Assembly (NCBI GenBank): GCA_026416775.1
Contig: JAOAEN010000050.1
Span: forward strand, 1-8,081
Direction: 5' to 3'
Length of the DNA: 8,081 nucleotides
Source of the DNA: Dehalococcoidales bacterium
Lineage (GTDB): Bacteria; Chloroflexota; Dehalococcoidia; Dehalococcoidales; RBG-16-60-22
Under the pieces are notes generated by a model. It did not search any database and had not been told where the DNA came from. It saw nothing but the letters and a program-made list of their open reading frames with translations. The position numbers were made by a program, and so were the translations under genes. Positions 6,058 through 8,081 of this stretch are shown here, one piece after another. The stretch's first letter is position 1, and each line of letters starts with the position of its first letter.

Positions 6058-7227
6058 CTACCTGCCCTTGAGGAACTCATCACGGACCTTCTCGAGATTC
6101 CCGGGGTCTCCCAGCAGGTCAACCCCAGTCATCGCCATGGCCCTTGCGGCATCAAGCATGCGGCGCAGTGCCCGGTCTGATGCCGCGACTTCGGCAAACC
6201 GCGGGGTATGGATGAGCACATCATCCGGGGCAACCGGAACCATCGGCTGGATCGCGGGCACAAGCTGGCTCACGTTGCCGACATCGGTGCTGAAGTTAAG
6301 GATGGACCGGTCGCCGAGACGGATGGGCACACCCAGCGAACGCATGTTGCGGTAGAAAAGACGCCCCAGCCCCACATTACTCACCATCGCCGCGTAGCGC
6401 TCCCCCCAGCGGCTCTCAAGCCTCGCACCGGTGGCTTCTGCCGCACCTTCAAAACAGGTAATAACCTTCTTCTTGAGCGCTTCAAGGTGGGTATCGTCTT
6501 CCGCACGGACGATGAAGACCCCCGCGCTGTGCGCCGGGATGATGTTGGCAGCCTCGCCACCGTCGGTGATGATGCCACTCACCCGCTCGTGTGCCCGCAG
6601 GTGCTGGCGCAGGGCATTGATGGCATTAAAGGCAAGGACCATGGCGTCAAGGGCATTCACCCCGCGGTGCGGGGCTTCTGCAGCATGGGAGGCCACGCCG
6701 AAAAACTCAACCTCAAGGTTCTGGCAGGCAAGGGTATTGACAAGCACACGGTTACCGCCACCGGGATGCGCGAGCATGGCAACATCCACCGCGTCGAACG
6801 CCCCGGCGGCGGCCATGATCACCTTGCCACCGTAAAGCTCCTCACCCGGCGTCCCGAAGACAGCCACGCTTCCGCCGAGTGCGTCCACCGCCCGACGCAG
6901 GGAAATCGCCGCAGCAAGGGAGCTTGCCGCGATGAGGTTATGCCCACAGGCATGACCGAGCCCGGGCAGGGCATCATATTCGGCAAGAAAGGCGATTGTT
7001 GGCCTCCCCTTCCCGTAATCTGCCCGGAAGGCGGTGGAAAGCCCGGCAACGCCACGGCTCACCGTAAAGCCATGCCTCTCCAGAGTCTCTTCAAGCAAGG
7101 CCGAGGACTGGTGCTCCTCAAAGGCCACCTCAGGGTTTTCATGCAGCCTGCGGCTTACGGAAGCCATTTCATCGTAAAGGCGCTCAATCTCGGCGCCCAC
7201 CGCGGCTTTCAGGGCCAGAATATCCAA
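6058..7227 (-). CDS. M20 family amidohydrolase / dipeptidase (PM20D2- and M20D-like)
   Basis: This is a cytoplasmic metal-dependent hydrolase of amide or dipeptide bonds; the family includes aminoacylases, AbgB-type p-aminobenzoyl-glutamate hydrolases and Xaa-Arg-type dipeptidases. It has 389 residues. Seen: RRLHENPEVAFEE (26-38), FLAEYDALPGLGHACGHNLIAAS (80-102) with likely metal ligands Cys94 and His96, FGTPGEELYGGK (124-135) with the catalytic and metal-binding Glu pair, LAHPGG (His154), the dimerisation lid starting LEVEFFGVASHAAEAPHRGVNALDA (171-195), and a late His340 that could complete the site. AEYDALPGLGHACGHN is closest to the PM20D2-like subgroup. Substrate cannot be told from sequence. 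It starts at TTG 7227, supported by GGGAG (7235-7239) 7 bases upstream and by the lack of a better start. No signal peptide is seen. It lies 40 bases after the GNAT gene and 15 before the activase, so probably co-transcribed. Confidence 0.88.
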   Translation of the reverse strand: MDILALKAAVGAEIERLYDEMASVSRRLHENPEVAFEEHQSSALLEETLERHGFTVSRGVAGLSTAFRADYGKGRPTIAFLAEYDALPGLGHACGHNLIAASSLAAAISLRRAVDALGGSVAVFGTPGEELYGGKVIMAAAGAFDAVDVAMLAHPGGGNRVLVNTLACQNLEVEFFGVASHAAEAPHRGVNALDAMVLAFNAINALRQHLRAHERVSGIITDGGEAANIIPAHSAGVFIVRAEDDTHLEALKKKVITCFEGAAEATGARLESRWGERYAAMVSNVGLGRLFYRNMRSLGVPIRLGDRSILNFSTDVGNVSQLVPAIQPMVPVAPDDVLIHTPRFAEVAASDRALRRMLDAARAMAMTGVDLLGDPGNLEKVRDEFLKGR

Positions 7228-7267
7228 GATACAGCTCCCAGAGAACCTTCGTCCGGAAAATCCTCGT

Positions 7268-7702
7268 CTAAACGGGGTAGTCCAGATTAATTATCTGGCT
7301 TGGCTGGAATCCCGCTTTTGTAAAATATTGGATAATCCTCGTATCCTCCCGGGGGATAAGCGCCCGCAGGGTGTGGATCCCCGTTGCCTTGCAGTTCTGC
7401 TTTAACGTCTCCACGAGAAGGGAACCGATACCCTTCCCCCGGTATTCCGGCCTGACCGCGATATAAAAGATGACGCAGACCATTGTCAGGGGCACCCCAG
7501 TATACATCAAACGCGCCAGGACAAACCCGACGAGATGCCCTCCGTGCTCGGCGATCAGGCTCAGATCATCACGTCCCCCAAGCTGGGAAGCCAGCTTCTC
7601 TTTCTCCGGTATATCCGCCCACCAGATATTCAGCGTGGGGGTGACATCCCGGCCCGTCATCGGGCGGACTTTCACCATCCTCAAATCAACTGCCCCGCTC
7701 AT
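7268..7702 (-). CDS. GNAT-family N-acetyltransferase
   Basis: Members transfer an acetyl group from acetyl-CoA to an amine of a small molecule or a protein. It has 144 residues from ATG 7702. Motif A is textbook: FYIAVRPEYRGKGIGSLLVETL, with the pyrophosphate-binding RGKGIG at 88-93. The flanking strands are LSLIAEHGGHLVGFVLARL before it and HTLRALIPREDTRIIQYFTKAGF after it, the last being the usual motif B helix ending in a phenylalanine. The sequence has some RimI-like flavour, but the substrate is not identifiable. A longer frame reaches GTG 7741; ATG 7702 is preferred because GGGAGG (7709-7714) stands 6 bases before it. It is the first gene after a good promoter and probably heads the operon running to trxB. 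Confidence 0.88.
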   Translation of the reverse strand: MSGAVDLRMVKVRPMTGRDVTPTLNIWWADIPEKEKLASQLGGRDDLSLIAEHGGHLVGFVLARLMYTGVPLTMVCVIFYIAVRPEYRGKGIGSLLVETLKQNCKATGIHTLRALIPREDTRIIQYFTKAGFQPSQIINLDYPV

Positions 7703-7708
7703 GCTCCA

Positions 7709-7714
7709 CCTCCC
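7709..7714 (-). promoter_or_regulatory. Ribosome-binding site of the GNAT gene
   Basis: GGGAGG on the minus strand, 6 bases before ATG 7702. It decides this start over the upstream GTG at 7741. Confidence 0.75.
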
Positions 7715-7755
7715 GTGAAGATGACTCCCCAAAACCGGCACCAGATACAGTTATC

Positions 7756-7784
7756 ATTATAGCCCCGCAGCACATTTCTAGCAA
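7756..7784 (-). promoter_or_regulatory. Sigma70-type promoter upstream of the GNAT gene
   Basis: On the minus strand TTGCTA (7784-7779, 4 of 6 to TTGACA) is followed after exactly 17 bases by a perfect TATAAT (7761-7756). Initiation would be near 7748-7750, giving a leader of about 47 bases before ATG 7702. This is the best promoter in the window and a natural start for the GNAT, M20, activase, plsX, trxA and trxB series, since no terminator-like hairpin with a U-run is seen between those genes. Confidence 0.7.
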
Positions 7785-7954
7785 AGATGCCGGCATTCCG
7801 TTTCCACCCGGTCAATCCCTTTCATATCCGCCACCCTTATTCCATCAGGCAGTCTGCTCCTGCCCGTAATTGACCGGTTTTTCACACTCACCTGATTCTC
7901 TCTTCCTTCAGAAAGACCGACCTTGATTACACTCCGTCGCGTGCCCATGCTCAT
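7778..7954 (-). CDS. Possible small protein, 58 residues, unrecognised
   Basis: The frame begins at ATG 7954 (a second ATG at 7948) and ends at TAG 7778-7780, inside the predicted -35 box. The product is basic: it starts MSMGTRRSVIKVGLSEGREN, continues with a repeated segment at residues 22-38, and ends with ECRHLC. No domain or family is recognised. There is no good Shine-Dalgarno before the ATG, the frame overlaps a strong inverted repeat, and stops lie just upstream. The second copy of residues 22-38 lies at 8029-8079 and is followed at once by stop codons, so both may be remnants of a decayed gene or parts of a structured RNA rather than a live gene. Confidence 0.2.
   Translation of the reverse strand: MSMGTRRSVIKVGLSEGRENQVSVKNRSITGRSRLPDGIRVADMKGIDRVETECRHLC
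7808..7877. repeat. Nested inverted repeat, possible RNA structure
   Basis: A perfect 9-base inverted repeat, CCGGTCAAT (7808-7816) and ATTGACCGG (7869-7877), encloses 52 bases. Within these is a second 5-base-pair hairpin, GGCAG/CTGCC with a 7-base loop, near 7848-7864. No U-run follows on either side, so it is not a simple terminator. It lies just upstream of the GNAT promoter on the minus strand and could be an operator or part of a folded RNA. Confidence 0.5.
7841..7891 (-). repeat. Diverged direct repeat, copy B
   Basis: Read on the minus strand, this copy encodes VSVKNRSITGRSRLPDG. The copy at 8029-8079 encodes VSMKNQTIADKTELPEG. Nine of 17 positions are identical and most others are conservative changes. 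At the DNA level both begin GTGAG, two variable bases, then TGAAAAACC. The similarity is better at the peptide than at the base level, which hints at past coding. Confidence 0.45.
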
Positions 7955-8028
7955 TCACCATCACTATCCACGTCTTAGGCCCATTACATTTGGTTCACAT
8001 CTCATGTCAAGCTCACCCCCATTTATCA

Positions 8029-8079
8029 CCCCTCAGGTAATTCAGTCTTGTCTGCGATTGTTTGGTTTTTCATGCTCAC
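8029..8079 (-). repeat. Diverged direct repeat, copy A
   Basis: This is the partner of the element at 7841-7891, encoding VSMKNQTIADKTELPEG and followed at once by TGA and TAA (8028-8023). It lies at the window edge, so whether the frame continues upstream from a gene outside is unknown; it could be the C-terminal end of such a gene. Confidence 0.4.
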
Positions 8080-8081
8080 CC

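Larger units (their letters stand above)
7742..8081. other. Intergenic region of 340 bases with promoter, repeats and no recognised gene
   Basis: No protein family is recognisable here on either strand. The stretch looks less GC-rich than the genes and contains the promoter at 7756-7784, a nested inverted repeat (7808-7877), two diverged copies of a 51-base element (7841-7891 and 8029-8079) and a 58-codon frame (7778-7954). The minus strand between the two copies has many closely spaced stop codons, as expected for noncoding or decayed sequence. The G- and A-rich minus-strand wording loosely recalls structured RNA such as the 5' domain of a bacterial group II intron, but no domain V or maturase is present in the window. 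Confidence 0.5.

Noticed and set aside
5284..6180. Plus-strand open frame of 298 codons opposite the activase
   Set aside because: Shadow of the activase gene; low-information His/Arg/Pro-rich translation.
6208..7290. Plus-strand open frame of 360 codons opposite the M20 gene
   Set aside because: It is antisense to a gene with intact catalytic motifs, and its translation shows no recognisable domain.

Overview
The window looks like the chromosome of an anaerobic, moderately GC-rich bacterium, most likely a member of Chloroflexota in or near Dehalococcoidia. The grounds are a DnaD-domain protein whose N-terminal wording (FRGFPAG...TPVPNLF...IDDVAELKVTL) resembles the Chloroflexota DnaD family as I remember it, its coupling to dnaB, a ribosomal protein bL9 with a very long charged tail, and an oxygen-sensitive type of acyl-CoA dehydratase activase. 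An anaerobic Firmicute is the main alternative. No search could be run.

Every convincing gene is on the minus strand, so transcription runs from high to low coordinates. In that order: an intergenic region at 7742-8081 with a good sigma70-type promoter; a GNAT acetyltransferase (7268-7702); an M20 amidohydrolase (6058-7227); a BadF/HgdC-type activase (5125-6042); plsX (4048-5061); trxA (3741-4070); trxB (2786-3709); a 90-base gap with a GC-rich hairpin and a second likely promoter; then rplI (1961-2695), dnaB (573-1961) and a DnaD-domain gene (1-576) that runs off the left edge. Spacing is tight: plsX/trxA overlap by about 23 bases, rplI/dnaB by 1 base (4 if the GTG start is used), and dnaB/dnaD by 4. 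The right half therefore looks like one operon and the left half like a second unit that may also receive read-through.

The left unit serves chromosome replication (DnaB helicase plus a DnaD-type protein) and the ribosome. The middle is a complete thioredoxin/thioredoxin reductase pair joined to the acyl-phosphate-forming step of phospholipid synthesis. The right part holds a peptidase-like hydrolase, an acetyltransferase, and an activase without its dehydratase partner in view. Several longest-frame starts are corrected here from ribosome-binding sites: rplI (GTG 2695), dnaB (ATG 1961), the GNAT gene (ATG 7702) and trxB (ATG 3709).

The oddest signal is the end of the activase gene. It reads CRGCPRE followed by TGA, exactly where a CxxCxxxC motif would have its third cysteine. 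The frame then continues for 18 codons with a further cysteine and ends 6 bases before plsX. This could be a selenocysteine codon, a recent truncation or coincidence. The right-end intergenic region also holds two diverged copies of a short element and a nested inverted repeat that no recognised gene explains.
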